Part shown: positions 53,569 to 62,981 of the stretch, one piece after another
Layout of the letters: each line of letters opens with the position of its first letter
Position numbering within the stretch: the first letter of the stretch is position 1
From: Calothrix sp. NIES-2098
GTDB lineage: Bacteria > Cyanobacteriota > Cyanobacteriia > Cyanobacteriales > Nostocaceae
NCBI GenBank assembly: GCA_002368175.1
Contig: AP018172.1
Location: forward strand, 5,087,001 to 5,151,000
Direction: 5' to 3'
Length of the DNA stretch: 64,000 bases
Translations under genes and position numbers: made by a program
Notes under the pieces: model-generated
What the model was told of the DNA's origin: nothing
Database searches by the model: none
Seen by the model: the letters and a program-made list of their open reading frames with translations, nothing else

Positions 53569-55707
53569 CTAAGGACAGCGGGGATGAATGCCGCCTTGAG
53601 TACAAATGTAAGCCAGTTGTTTGGGGTCTAAGTTTTTGGCTTGAGAAAAATCCACTCCTTGGACTACGGCAGAAACTGCGCCTTTGGATGGTGTTTGGAC
53701 AAATTGATCTGCTGGATCTTGTTTGGTAGGTGCGAGAATTGTTCCCTTAAAATCTGCACCTGCAACATTGGCTCCCCGTAAATCTACAAGGCTGAGGTCA
53801 GCATTTTGTAAATTCACATTTTGCATTTGGGCTGAACGCAAAACTGCACCAGTCAGACGAGTAGCACTTAAATTAGCATTGCTGAGATTGACACGTTCTA
53901 AATCGGCTCCAGATAAGTCTGCCCCTTGCCAATCGGTTTGGGTTAAGTTGGCATAAGACAATTGAGTACCTATGGCTGTTACGCGGCCTAAACGAGCTGC
54001 ATATAAATCAGCTTCGTTCAATTTGGCATCACCTAAATCTGCTCCAGTCAGGCTGGCATTTTCTAAAGCTGCACCACGTAAATCTGCTCCTACTAGCTGG
54101 GTACTGCTGAGGTTAGCACCAATTAAGCGTGCATCGGATAAGTTAGCTCTGTTGAGAGTAGAGCGACTTAAATCACTACGGTTTATTACTACGCGGCTGA
54201 GATTTGCATCGGTGAGATTGGCTTGCTTCATCTGCACTTGACTCAAATCAGCGATGACATCGTCGTAGGTATCCCAACGCCCATCTTCACCAACGCTGCG
54301 AAAGCGACTACCGCGAAAACTAGCTTGATTCAGATTTGCGGACTTAAATTTAATTCCCGATAAATCAATGTTGTCTAGTACCAAGTTGAACAGGGGATTA
54401 GCTTCAGCGCTAGTAAAACCTAATTGGGTACGACTCAAATCAATACCGTTGCCTTGACCGCTGTAAACAGCGAGAATTTTGTTGATCGCTTGTTGGTTGA
54501 GTTGTAAGCGTTTTTGTCGTATTTCTCGGTCTTGGGGTGCATTATTGTTGCCATTCACCTCGCCAGCAAGAAACTGATTCTGATTTTTTAACTCAGGGAT
54601 AGCTGTTAGACCAACATTGACTAAAGCTTGTTGAAGGCTATCTACTAGGGTAGGGTTGGTTTCCTTCACCAGTAGATCTGCAAGAAATTGAATCGCCTGC
54701 GGGTCTTTGAGAGTACCCATAGCAAGAATTGCACTGCGGCGTTCTTCAAGGGTAGCAGTAGAATTTGGGTTAAGCTGTTTTACGAGTTCGAGAAACTGTT
54801 GGCTGTTGATTTGCTGAGATTTACGCTGAGTTTCCTGAGTTTGGATGTAGACTTGAGTGCCTACTAAAGTTGTCAATACAGCTACCATACTCAGGAGTGC
54901 TACTCCGGTGAGGGTGAGATTAGGATTACGCCGGATAAAGTCTAGCAAGGGATGCGATTGTGTATTTTCAGCAGCACCTGCTACTTCTTCGTCTTCCGTG
55001 AGTGACTGTTCTGCTGCATCAGACTTGTCCTCTGTAAATGAGGCTGGCAAAGGACGAGTAGCATCTACTGTATATGTACCTGCCAAAATATCATGCAATG
55101 CCCGCCGTCCCTGCTTTGAAGGTAAGCCAATTCCTTCAGCAGCGATCGCTAATAACGCCAAAACTGCAAAAATGCCTAAGTTGGGAAAGGCTAAACTGTA
55201 GCGCCACAGCAAATAAGCTACAGATAAAGGTACAGTCCAACGACCAACTCCTTCTCGCACTATGACTGCGCCAAAACCTGGTGCTTTTCCTTGCTCGTTC
55301 ACAACCCGAATCCCAAATCGCCGCTTGGGAATCGTACTACCTGTTTTTGCGAGTAAATATAGTTGCCAGCCCGATATTGTCACTGGTGCTAATAATGCTA
55401 GGCTCCATAAGATATTAGTAGGCCAAGCTACATTACGGATACCATAGCTAACAGGTAAAGCTAAAGGTCGAGCGATCGCTCTTTCTGTCACCACCAAAAC
55501 TGGGTTAACGGGTACGCGGTTCAAATCGCTTCTAGAATTGGCATATACGCCTAAGCCGAAAGGAATCAAACCACTAGTAACCACCAGCGCGATTTCCGCT
55601 GCCCAAGCACCAACACGTCTAGTTACTAATGGCACTGAATTGGATTTTGCTGGGCTGTTTGACTGACTAGATTGATTATTACTTCTCCTGACAATTGGGG
55701 TCGCCAT
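53569..55707 (-). CDS. RDD-domain and pentapeptide-repeat membrane protein
   Basis: A 712-residue protein. An N-terminal RDD domain (about residues 30-210) has hydrophobic helices and an IPKRRFGIRVVNEQGKAPG segment. Another helix lies near residue 265 (LTGVALLSMVAVLTTLVG). A HEAT-like stretch follows (ILAMGTLKDPQAIQFLADLL). The C-terminal half is pentapeptide repeats of type A(N/D)LSx (NLSDARLIGANLSSTQLVGA), forming a right-handed helix. Cyanobacteria carry many such proteins of unknown role. The ATG at 55707 (MATPIVRR) is preferred. Confidence 0.87.
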   Translation of the reverse strand: MATPIVRRSNNQSSQSNSPAKSNSVPLVTRRVGAWAAEIALVVTSGLIPFGLGVYANSRSDLNRVPVNPVLVVTERAIARPLALPVSYGIRNVAWPTNILWSLALLAPVTISGWQLYLLAKTGSTIPKRRFGIRVVNEQGKAPGFGAVIVREGVGRWTVPLSVAYLLWRYSLAFPNLGIFAVLALLAIAAEGIGLPSKQGRRALHDILAGTYTVDATRPLPASFTEDKSDAAEQSLTEDEEVAGAAENTQSHPLLDFIRRNPNLTLTGVALLSMVAVLTTLVGTQVYIQTQETQRKSQQINSQQFLELVKQLNPNSTATLEERRSAILAMGTLKDPQAIQFLADLLVKETNPTLVDSLQQALVNVGLTAIPELKNQNQFLAGEVNGNNNAPQDREIRQKRLQLNQQAINKILAVYSGQGNGIDLSRTQLGFTSAEANPLFNLVLDNIDLSGIKFKSANLNQASFRGSRFRSVGEDGRWDTYDDVIADLSQVQMKQANLTDANLSRVVINRSDLSRSTLNRANLSDARLIGANLSSTQLVGADLRGAALENASLTGADLGDAKLNEADLYAARLGRVTAIGTQLSYANLTQTDWQGADLSGADLERVNLSNANLSATRLTGAVLRSAQMQNVNLQNADLSLVDLRGANVAGADFKGTILAPTKQDPADQFVQTPSKGAVSAVVQGVDFSQAKNLDPKQLAYICTQGGIHPRCP

Positions 55708-55763
55708 TGTATTAATTACCTTTGACTTTATTTCTACACCGCTGCCGACGCGGTTTAAATACA

Positions 55764-56108
55764 CTATTTTTTATGTTGAAAGCTATTGGACACAAAAAAT
55801 TTGTATCCAACATACACTAACACTGCCAACACTGCCAGACTGATGACAGAAGCTACAAGTTTTAGCAATGCTTGCACCATTGCAATACCTAATACAGCCG
55901 CCACCCCTAAAACTACTAGCTTTCTCGTTCCAGATAAGCTATTGAACCAGCTTTGCAATCGCGTTATCTGGGAGTTCAAGCTCCCAAAATTAAACCCAAA
56001 AGTTTGTCTTCGTTCTTCGGGTGGAGAAACTTCAGCTGATGAGGAATTAATTTCTGCCTCTAGTTTTTGCAGGCGACGTTGCAAGTCTTCTTCTGGTTGA
56101 GGATTCAT
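55764..56108 (-). CDS. Small membrane protein, hypothetical
   Basis: A 114-residue protein: a charged, probably coiled-coil N-terminus (EEDLQRRLQKLEAEIN), a soluble middle, then one long or two adjacent hydrophobic segments (KLVVLGVAAVLGIAMVQALLK; VISLAVLAVLVYVGYKFF) and a short polar end. No family recognised. It is upstream of the RDD/pentapeptide gene on the same strand and probably cotranscribed with it. Confidence 0.7.
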   Translation of the reverse strand: MNPQPEEDLQRRLQKLEAEINSSSAEVSPPEERRQTFGFNFGSLNSQITRLQSWFNSLSGTRKLVVLGVAAVLGIAMVQALLKLVASVISLAVLAVLVYVGYKFFVSNSFQHKK

Positions 56109-56577
56109 AAATCTTTTTTACCTCAGCATATAGACGGTTTTGTCTGTGATTTTAGCGAATGTATCTGTTTGCTAAATATTTTTAGACGCTTCATCATATC
56201 TTATTGTTTAAAATTTACCATTATTAATTTCTCAAACTCCTTTATGGCAAGGACTTCATGAGCTATACTCTTAAATCCGGACATTCCGAAATAGTACAGG
56301 CATCAACAAGAACTAAAACTGTAGTTAATAAAAGTCATACTGAGTACTTCGGTTTTTGTCTTACCAGTAAGTAGTATTGCTTTATATTTTCTTAATACAT
56401 ATTTATTTCAGGCTTTTTTTATACTTTTTGAATTGAGGTATTTTGATATATAAATATAAAAATTTATACGCTATATTTAGGAATGCTGGAACACAAACTA
56501 ATAAACATCGTCTAACAATTTAGATTAAGCCTAAAAATATCGCTTAATAAACAGTCGGGAGCATTATATATAATCAT
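56109..56577. other. AT-rich intergenic stretch
   Basis: About 470 bp between divergent genes. I see no credible gene or RNA, only AT-rich sequence that presumably holds both promoters. Confidence 0.4.
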
Positions 56578-57024
56578 ATGAAAATAGATAGAGTATTAAC
56601 GGTCGTTCCCACAGCCTTGGCGATGAGTTTAGTGCTGAACGATGTGAATTTGGCGAAAGACGCTCCCACAATCGTTAATCGTAACTTCAGTCCTGACCCC
56701 CTAGTTTTCAATGGCAATTCTGGGGGTTCGGTGAAAAGCAATTGCGGTAATATTCCTGCTACACCCAGTCAAGTTATCAAAGTTTCAGAGTCGTTACCTT
56801 ATTTGCGCGTCACTGTTGAGAGTAAAGGACAGCCCACATTGTTGATTGACGGGCCTGGGGGAAAATTTTGTGTTTTAGCCGATAGTTACTCTGCTGGTAA
56901 GGCAGAACTTGCTGGTTACTGGCCAGCAGGAGATTACTCGTTTTACATAGGTGACTTATCTCAACAGCAATCTCAACAGCAATCTAGCTATACCCTCTCA
57001 ATTTCGCAAAAGCCGTCTAAATAG
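56578..57024 (+). CDS. Secreted hypothetical protein
   Basis: A 148-residue protein with a signal-peptide-like N-terminus (VLTVVPTALAMSLVLNDVNLA). The body is beta-rich and Ser/Gly-rich with two cysteines (SNCGNIPA and GKFCVLAD) that could form a disulfide, and a Gln-rich stretch (QQQSQQQSS). Segments such as PTLLIDGPGG and AGDYSFYIGD resemble small cyanobacterial pre-peptidase C-terminal-type beta-sandwich domains. Probably periplasmic; function unknown. Confidence 0.65.
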   Translation: MKIDRVLTVVPTALAMSLVLNDVNLAKDAPTIVNRNFSPDPLVFNGNSGGSVKSNCGNIPATPSQVIKVSESLPYLRVTVESKGQPTLLIDGPGGKFCVLADSYSAGKAELAGYWPAGDYSFYIGDLSQQQSQQQSSYTLSISQKPSK

Positions 57025-57446
57025 TTGGGGAATATTTCCAGGCTGAGGGGCTTAACCCATAACTCGATTGACCCACCGCATCATGAGTTCTCGATCGAGA
57101 TAAATATACATCAATAAAAGATGTAGAAAAAGGCTATGATTTGCTTGATTTACCTTTTGCCTTAGCAAGACAATATTCCAAAGCAAAAATCAAATCTCAG
57201 TAAGTCAGTGCAAATCACCATCACTGGTTTGTAGTGTGCTACTCTGCGAGAAGCCGCTACGCTACAAGAACGCGTCTACAGCGCTAAAGCGCAACTACGA
57301 GCCAAATACAAGTTAGGTTTTTCCCACCGACTGACTTACTACAAAACAGAGAGTGAGTAACGGCTAATTGCTGCTACTCACTTTCTGATTAACTTATTAA
57401 GAATAATTAATATTATTTCTTGGAGATTCTATTTTTTAGAAATCCC
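57025..57446. other. Intergenic stretch with coding remnant and palindromic repeat
   Basis: At about 57113-57201 the plus strand reads KDVEKGYDLLDLPFALARQ followed by YSKAKIKSQ and a stop, with no start; it may be the tail of a lost gene. At 57247-57303 is a GC-rich dispersed repeat (AGAAGCCGCTACGC..., CGCGTCTACAGCGC). Nothing else is visible. Confidence 0.3.
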
Positions 57447-57884
57447 TTAAATGTAGTACATAAGTTCCTTCTCTCGGTGTCTGCTCCTGCGTTCGCAAAG
57501 GTCTTGAAGGGTATATCCTTCTAAAACAGAGTTAGCCGCTTGACGTGCTTCCTGCCAAACTTCTTCAATGAGTTGAGAGTCTACTGTGTTGGAATTGTGG
57601 TCAAGTTTAGGTGTAATGGACTCTACCCCTTCAATGCAGCTCCAAGCTTCCAGCAAAGTAATTTTTCGAGGATCTCGCGCCAGAACATAGCCACCTTTGG
57701 CTCCACGTATACTTTTAATTAGACCTCCACGCCTCAAAGTTGCTAGCAATTGCTCTAGATAGCGGTTTGGGATATCTTGTAGTACTGCCATCTGTCGGAT
57801 TTGTAGCGACTCACCATTAGAGTATCGACTCGCCAACTCTAACAGGGCTAGAAGTGCGTATTCAGATTTGTTAGAGAGTTCCAC
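57447..57884 (-). CDS. Rrf2-family transcriptional regulator
   Basis: A 145-residue winged-helix repressor-type protein: MELSNKSEYALLALLELASR, IPNRYLEQLLATLRRGGLI, SIRGAKGGYVLARDP. It lacks the three-cysteine cluster site of IscR (only one Cys lies in that region), so it is more like CymR than an Fe-S sensor. No clear target is adjacent; it may control its own promoter. Cytoplasmic DNA-binding protein. Confidence 0.9.
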   Translation of the reverse strand: MELSNKSEYALLALLELASRYSNGESLQIRQMAVLQDIPNRYLEQLLATLRRGGLIKSIRGAKGGYVLARDPRKITLLEAWSCIEGVESITPKLDHNSNTVDSQLIEEVWQEARQAANSVLEGYTLQDLCERRSRHREKELMYYI

Positions 57885-58244
57885 AGGTATAATATGTTAA
57901 ACTTGAAACTATAATGATACTGTTGACTTTCGGTTCGGTCTTTAAATTATAAAACTTGATAATCAGTGTTTGGCTAGTTAGCTAATTTAACTGTATAGGC
58001 TCTGACCGATAGAAGCAAATATTGTTATTTTTTATTTTAATAAATAAAAGTGATTAATTAAAGTATACTCTCTGGCGTAAGTGTTTAATTCAGGCTGAAT
58101 CATTACTTAGTCCCATTAACAAGAGGGCAATATTCTTAGGTTAGGAATTGTGTACATCTTGTTATTGGCATTCCTAGAGATAGAACAATAATGGCATCAC
58201 GACTTTGTTGTCGCTGAGTTCTGCGCTAAGAGGCTAAAAGAAAA
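57885..58244. other. AT-rich intergenic region
   Basis: About 360 bp between the divergent Rrf2 and adenosine-kinase genes. AT-rich, no gene recognised; it presumably contains both promoters. Confidence 0.4.
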
Positions 58245-58727
58245 ATGGAACTCAAAGCAGTTGGCATACAAATTCCAGAAGGCTGTAACCTGATTTTGGG
58301 GCAAACCCACTTTATTAAAACAGTGGAAGATCTGTACGAAATTATGGTGGGTACATCTTCACAAGTCAAATTTGGGATTGCTTTCTGTGAAGCTTCGGGG
58401 CCATGTCTCATCAGAACCACAGGTAACGATCGCTCTCTTGAAGAAGCAGCAACTAACAATGCACTAGCTATTGGTGCAGGCCACAGTTTTATCATTCTAC
58501 TCAAAGAAGCTTATCCCATCAACTTCCTCAACGCCATTAAGCAATGTCCAGAAGTATGCACTATTTACTGTGCAACAGCAAATCCAGTAGAGGTAATTGT
58601 AGCTGAAACTGCTCAAGGAAGAGGAATTCTTGGGGTGATTGATGGCTTTTCACCCAAAGGAGTAGAAACTGCTGAAGATGTAAAGACGCGTCAAGCGTTT
58701 TTGCGCCAAATTGGTTATAAGCTTTAG
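58245..58727 (+). CDS. Adenosine-specific kinase (PF04008 type)
   Basis: A 160-residue protein matching the small adenosine-specific kinase family over its whole length: MELKAVGIQIPEGCNLILGQ, FGIAFCEASGPCLIRTTGND, GAGHSFIILLKEAYPIN, EVCTIYCATANPVEVIVAET, and GVIDGFSPKGVE. The family was named from an archaeal structure with bound adenosine; its physiological role in cyanobacteria is unclear. The start ATG is preceded by an A-rich region. Confidence 0.9.
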   Translation: MELKAVGIQIPEGCNLILGQTHFIKTVEDLYEIMVGTSSQVKFGIAFCEASGPCLIRTTGNDRSLEEAATNNALAIGAGHSFIILLKEAYPINFLNAIKQCPEVCTIYCATANPVEVIVAETAQGRGILGVIDGFSPKGVETAEDVKTRQAFLRQIGYKL

Positions 58728-58796
58728 TACTTTCTGTACTCGCTCAAAAAACCTCAAATATCGCTCGAAGACTGATTACCTAAAAAATTCTTGATT

Positions 58797-59033
58797 TTAT
58801 GGCTTCAGATGCTTTTTAGAATTTTTCAACTCTTGCCATAAAGCTTTAATCTGCTTGTAGGCTTCTTCGGGAGAGAGTTTTCCATGAGTTTCTAAACAAG
58901 TAATAAATTCAACTCTCTGAGAAAATTCTCGGAGATTAAGAGTAAATTCTTTATTTTCTGACTTAATTCGGGCATAATCGCGAGGATAACTAGCTAAAAA
59001 GCTATTTTTGTCTTTGTTATTGCACTGTTCCAT
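58797..59033 (-). CDS. Small conserved-looking hypothetical protein
   Basis: A 78-residue soluble protein: FLASYPRDYARIKSENKEFT, LREFSQRVEFITCLETHGKL, SPEEAYKQIKALWQELK. It looks like a helical protein with the pattern of a short cyanobacterial family, but I cannot assign a function. Codon use is normal; convergent with the adenosine-kinase gene. Confidence 0.7.
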   Translation of the reverse strand: MEQCNNKDKNSFLASYPRDYARIKSENKEFTLNLREFSQRVEFITCLETHGKLSPEEAYKQIKALWQELKNSKKHLKP

Positions 59034-59580
59034 ATTTCTGCCTTCTCATTTGGCTGCTTTTTTAGGCGAATATCCAACTTCCTGAATTCAAACAATTTTT
59101 CCGATCTGTCAAACGTAAGCTAGATGGGGATCGTGCTTAACTTTTAAGTAAGTGATTTAGTCAATACAACATATTTAAAAGTTAGCTATTTACTACAATT
59201 ACAAAAATCTTGTGATTTTTTAAGGTTTTTATTAAGGTCTTGTCGTACGTTAGCATAGCTAAAATTATGGCTAATTTACAAGTGGATTAGCAACCTGATT
59301 TTTTATTACTAGTTGACAAAATATTGATGTGATAAAACCTGATTTTTTGTTACAATTATCAAAAATACCTGGATTAAGTTAAAAACTATCGGTTAATAAA
59401 GAATAATTTATATTAACAGTTGTTAAGTGTTAGCTATATTGATAAATTAGTTACAATCGTTGAATTTTTATATATGTTTCTATCAATTACTGCTAGTATT
59501 TGTTGGTTTAGCCTTTAATTAAAAATATCAGGAGATAAATTTTATTCCCTAATCTTAATTAACCTTGGAGGGAAAAACTC
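59034..59580. other. AT-rich intergenic region with short direct repeat
   Basis: About 550 bp upstream of a 51-residue gene. ACCTGATTTTTT(A/G)TTA occurs twice (near 59291 and 59336). No gene of credible length. The extent suggests a long leader or a complex promoter for the small gene. Confidence 0.35.
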
Positions 59581-59736
59581 ATGCGGGAAATGCCATTGAT
59601 AAACTTAACTGATGAAGAGCGCAGGAGAAACGAATATCTAGACAAAGTTAATCATGCTCCATACCCTAGGATATTTTTGATCGCATTAGGGATTTTGTTC
59701 CTATTTACTCTAGCGTTCTCACTTACCGCTTTTTAA
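59581..59736 (+). CDS. 51-residue single-helix membrane protein
   Basis: Too short for ordinary gene cut-offs but well supported: GGAGGG lies 7-8 bases before the ATG, and the product has a charged soluble front (NLTDEERRRNEYLDKVNH) followed by one membrane helix (IFLIALGILFLFTLAFSLTAF). It ends in TAA at 59734. It resembles small thylakoid or photosystem-associated proteins in layout only; no family assigned. Confidence 0.65.
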   Translation: MREMPLINLTDEERRRNEYLDKVNHAPYPRIFLIALGILFLFTLAFSLTAF

Positions 59737-59890
59737 GTCTTTTGTTGTCATCTTTAATGCTCCTTGCTGTACAAATGGCAATAAATGCATACCAAGAATT
59801 TTTTACAAGGCTATCAAACCCTCTTTTCTGTATTGAGAGAGGGTTTAATTTTGGTTCATCTGCAAAGGCTAACTTTGATTAGCGATAGCT

Positions 59891-62869
59891 CTAATTTTTG
59901 CCTCCAATAACATTGTTCAATTTCGCTTTCAGGTCTGCCCAGCTAATACCAGCTAAACTTGGTAAAACAACATGAGCTGTACCCACTCGCTCAACGGGGC
60001 CGAGTCCGACTGTCCACATTCCGGCGGCTAAAGCGGCTTCAATGCCTGCGGCAGCATCTTCTACAACTACGCATTGACTTGGGGGTATTTCTAGCAGGTT
60101 AGCAGCGAAGAGAAATAAGTCGGGTGCTGGCTTGGGTTTTTGCACGCTGTAGCCATCGGCGATCGCATCCACTTTATCAGCTATCCCTAGTTTTTCGACA
60201 ACGGTGCGGGCATTTTTGCTAGCTGAACCGATAGCAATTTTAATCCCAGCTTGGCGCAGTTCGTCTAATAAAGCGATCGCACCTGGTAACAAATCCTGCG
60301 GCGTAATATTTTCAATAGATTCCACGTAGTAGTGGTTCTTACGCTCCATCATCTCTTGGATTTGGGCTTCCGAATACGATCTATCTTTAATAATCAGCAT
60401 GAGTGATTCGCGCCGAGACACACCCCGCAACGCCTCGTTAGCTTGGCGATTAAAGGGTATCCCCTCTTCATCTGCTAGTTTTTGCCAAGCACGATAGTGA
60501 TACTCTGCTGTATCTGTTAACACGCCATCTAAATCAAAAATCACTCCCCGAATATCTGAGGAAAGAGTCGCTTCACTCTTTAATTGTGCTTTAGGAACCA
60601 AGTTAGAGAGACTTTCTCCTCTGCTCCCTGCGCCCTGCTCCTTTGCCTCTTGTTCCTGCTCCCCTGCCTCTTCTGGTTGCAAATCAAACTCATGCCAATG
60701 TCCGCGCCAATGCACTCGGAACTTCAGCCGCTTCCAGCCTGGGGGTAAATGAGGATGAGCTACAGGGCCATTTTCTGTCATTTGGATGCCACCAAAGCCA
60801 AAGATCGCTGCTTGCCAAATACCGCCAGCACTCGCACCGTGTATCCCTTCATTTGTATTACCCCGCACATCTAACAGATCCACCATTGCTGCTTGCATAA
60901 AGCGTTCGTAAGCTTCTGTTGTTTTGCCTAAATCGGAGGCTAAGATGGCGTGAATAGCCGGGCCGAGAGAAGAACCATAGGTGATGTCTGTACGAGGTGC
61001 GTAGTAGTCCCAGTTTGTCTGCAAAGTTTTTTGGTCGTAGGGAAATTCCCCAGATTGGCGCATGAGATAAAGCAGCATTAACACATCTGGTTGCTTGAGT
61101 ACCTGGCGCTTATTGGCTCCTTCAATTCCCAAAATGGCTTGCATGGAACGGGTACGAGGTTCGTACTCATTTAAATCGATATCTTCTAATTGGAAAAATC
61201 CTTCGTATTGCTCGATCGTGCCTGTGGCAGGATCGTGGAGAATCCAGATATTAGCGATGATATCTTGCCAGCGCGATCGCTGTTTAGTACCGAGGTGCAA
61301 TTTTTGTTCTAGTTCCGTCGCCTTTTCGGGGAAGGTAGTTTTGAGCCAATCATAAACTTTGATGGCTCTTTCTAAATGCCATTGCACCATGCGGTTGGTG
61401 AATGCATTGTTATGAACAAACTCGTGATATTCGTCTGCACCGATGACTCCGCGAATTTCGTAGCGTTCGTATTTGGGGTTGAATTCAACTCGACTACCCC
61501 AGAATATTGCTGTATCTAAAACAATCTCTGCACCACAGTCGCGCATCCATTCGTCATCGCCAGTGGCTTGCCAGTAGTACCAGATAGCATAAGCGATGTC
61601 TGCACTAATATGAATTTCGCGATCGCGACACCAAATCCTGACATCTTCACCATAGGGATCGTTAGGTAGCGCCCATCTTGGTGTCACTTCATCTCCCGTA
61701 TCCGCACTTTCCCAAGCAAACATCGCACCTTTATAACCATCATGGGCTGCCTTGCGTCGCGCCCCATTCAAGGTATGGTAGCGATAACTGAGGAGATTGC
61801 GGGCTAGGGCTGGTTGGCTATAAATAAAAAATGGCAGTATAAAAATTTCTGTATCCCAAAATATATGTCCGTGATAACCGAATCCGGATAGAGTTTTTGC
61901 TGGAATACTTACCTTGTCATCATGTTTTGGGGCGGCAATTAATAGCTGAAACAGATTGTAGCGGACAGCAAAAGCAGCTATAGTATCGCCTTCAATGGCA
62001 ATATCACTTTGTTGCCAAATCTCATGCCATGCCTGCTCGTGGGCTTGGAGTAGAGTTGCGTAGTCTGGTAGCAGCTTGAGTTTTTCGGGCGCTGCTGTTT
62101 CTGGTGCTGCGACTTCCCGCGAGGTAAAAACTGTGACAATTTTCTCTACCGTCACTGTTTGGTTGGATGTCGCTAAGAATGTCGCAGTCAAAGTCGGATA
62201 GCCTGGCGCACTATTCACCTGCAAAGTTGCTTCTGCACCAGAAATTCTTAACTTAGTTGCTAGACCAATATCAAGGCGCGAGTTACGAGTGCGGCGATGT
62301 AACCACACACCTTCGTCAGTTTTGTCTTGTTCGAGACATTCCCAATGATTAAAACCGGGGTTTTCTGGATAGCCGTTGATGCTTGCTTGAATTTCAATCA
62401 ACCCATCAAAATCTAGAGGTGTAACTTGACAGCGTTGCCCTAATACGTGCCCATCTGCCATGCTGGCGAAGCGCTCAAAATGCAAATCTATTGTATTTCC
62501 TGTAGGGCTGCGCCAACGCACAGAACGGCTCAAAACACCCCGGCGCACATCAAGTTGCCGATTATAGTTTAATATTTCTCCGCGATCGAGACGAAAGCGA
62601 TCGCCATTAATCGTCACTAATAATGGTAGCCAGTCAGGACAGTTGACCAGTTCTGTATATACTACAGGCACCTCATCATAGACACCGTGGATAAAAGTAG
62701 CTGGTAATGCCCGCGTATACCCTTCTTCAAAGCTACCCCGCGTTCCTAAGTAACCATTGCCAATTGTGAACATGGTTTCGCGGCAGTGCAACTGTTCGGG
62801 GTCAAACTGGGTTTCGGTTAATATCCAATCGTTGTAGATAAAATGGCGAGAACGACCTGTTATATCCAT
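59891..62869 (-). CDS. GH65 disaccharide phosphorylase fused to beta-phosphoglucomutase
   Basis: A 992-residue two-enzyme protein. Residues about 1-730 are a GH65 phosphorylase (maltose/trehalose/kojibiose type): an N-terminal beta-sandwich with TMFTIGNGYLGTRGSFEEGY and an (alpha/alpha)6 barrel with GFGYHGHIFWDTEIF and IGADEYHEFVHNNAF (catalytic Glu). Residues about 770-992 are a HAD beta-phosphoglucomutase (FDLDGVLTDT, SASKNARTV, VEDAAAGIEAALAAG). Phosphorolysis would release beta-glucose-1-phosphate, which the second domain converts to glucose-6-phosphate. The linker (about 733-753) comes from a tandem repeat. The ATG at 62869 is preferred over a GTG one codon upstream. Confidence 0.92.
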   Translation of the reverse strand: MDITGRSRHFIYNDWILTETQFDPEQLHCRETMFTIGNGYLGTRGSFEEGYTRALPATFIHGVYDEVPVVYTELVNCPDWLPLLVTINGDRFRLDRGEILNYNRQLDVRRGVLSRSVRWRSPTGNTIDLHFERFASMADGHVLGQRCQVTPLDFDGLIEIQASINGYPENPGFNHWECLEQDKTDEGVWLHRRTRNSRLDIGLATKLRISGAEATLQVNSAPGYPTLTATFLATSNQTVTVEKIVTVFTSREVAAPETAAPEKLKLLPDYATLLQAHEQAWHEIWQQSDIAIEGDTIAAFAVRYNLFQLLIAAPKHDDKVSIPAKTLSGFGYHGHIFWDTEIFILPFFIYSQPALARNLLSYRYHTLNGARRKAAHDGYKGAMFAWESADTGDEVTPRWALPNDPYGEDVRIWCRDREIHISADIAYAIWYYWQATGDDEWMRDCGAEIVLDTAIFWGSRVEFNPKYERYEIRGVIGADEYHEFVHNNAFTNRMVQWHLERAIKVYDWLKTTFPEKATELEQKLHLGTKQRSRWQDIIANIWILHDPATGTIEQYEGFFQLEDIDLNEYEPRTRSMQAILGIEGANKRQVLKQPDVLMLLYLMRQSGEFPYDQKTLQTNWDYYAPRTDITYGSSLGPAIHAILASDLGKTTEAYERFMQAAMVDLLDVRGNTNEGIHGASAGGIWQAAIFGFGGIQMTENGPVAHPHLPPGWKRLKFRVHWRGHWHEFDLQPEEAGEQEQEAKEQGAGSRGESLSNLVPKAQLKSEATLSSDIRGVIFDLDGVLTDTAEYHYRAWQKLADEEGIPFNRQANEALRGVSRRESLMLIIKDRSYSEAQIQEMMERKNHYYVESIENITPQDLLPGAIALLDELRQAGIKIAIGSASKNARTVVEKLGIADKVDAIADGYSVQKPKPAPDLFLFAANLLEIPPSQCVVVEDAAAGIEAALAAGMWTVGLGPVERVGTAHVVLPSLAGISWADLKAKLNNVIGGKN
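60607..60675. repeat. Tandem repeat encoding the GH65-phosphoglucomutase linker
   Basis: On the coding strand it reads GAAGAGGCAGGGGAGCAGGA and continues in the same style to GCAGAGGAGAAAGTC. The pattern is that of the intergenic repeat at 53500-53536. It translates to EEAGEQEQEAKEQGAGSRGE, a low-complexity linker between two enzyme domains. Confidence 0.75.
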
Positions 62870-62883
62870 CACAATATCTTTCT

Positions 62884-62970
62884 TTAGCTGTCATTTGTTA
62901 TTGGTCATTTGTCATTGGTCATTTGTCTCCCTTATCTCTCTTGTCCTCTTGTCCTCCTCATCTCCTTATC
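62884..62970. repeat. TCATTTGTTATTGG / CTCTTGTCCT tandem repeats
   Basis: Three TCATTTGT(T/C)ATTGG units followed by pyrimidine-rich CTCTTGTCCTC units between the sucrose synthase and GH65 genes. The same sequence style occurs at 13822-13850 and 30645-30675. Confidence 0.6.
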
Positions 62971-62981
62971 TGTCCCGCAAG

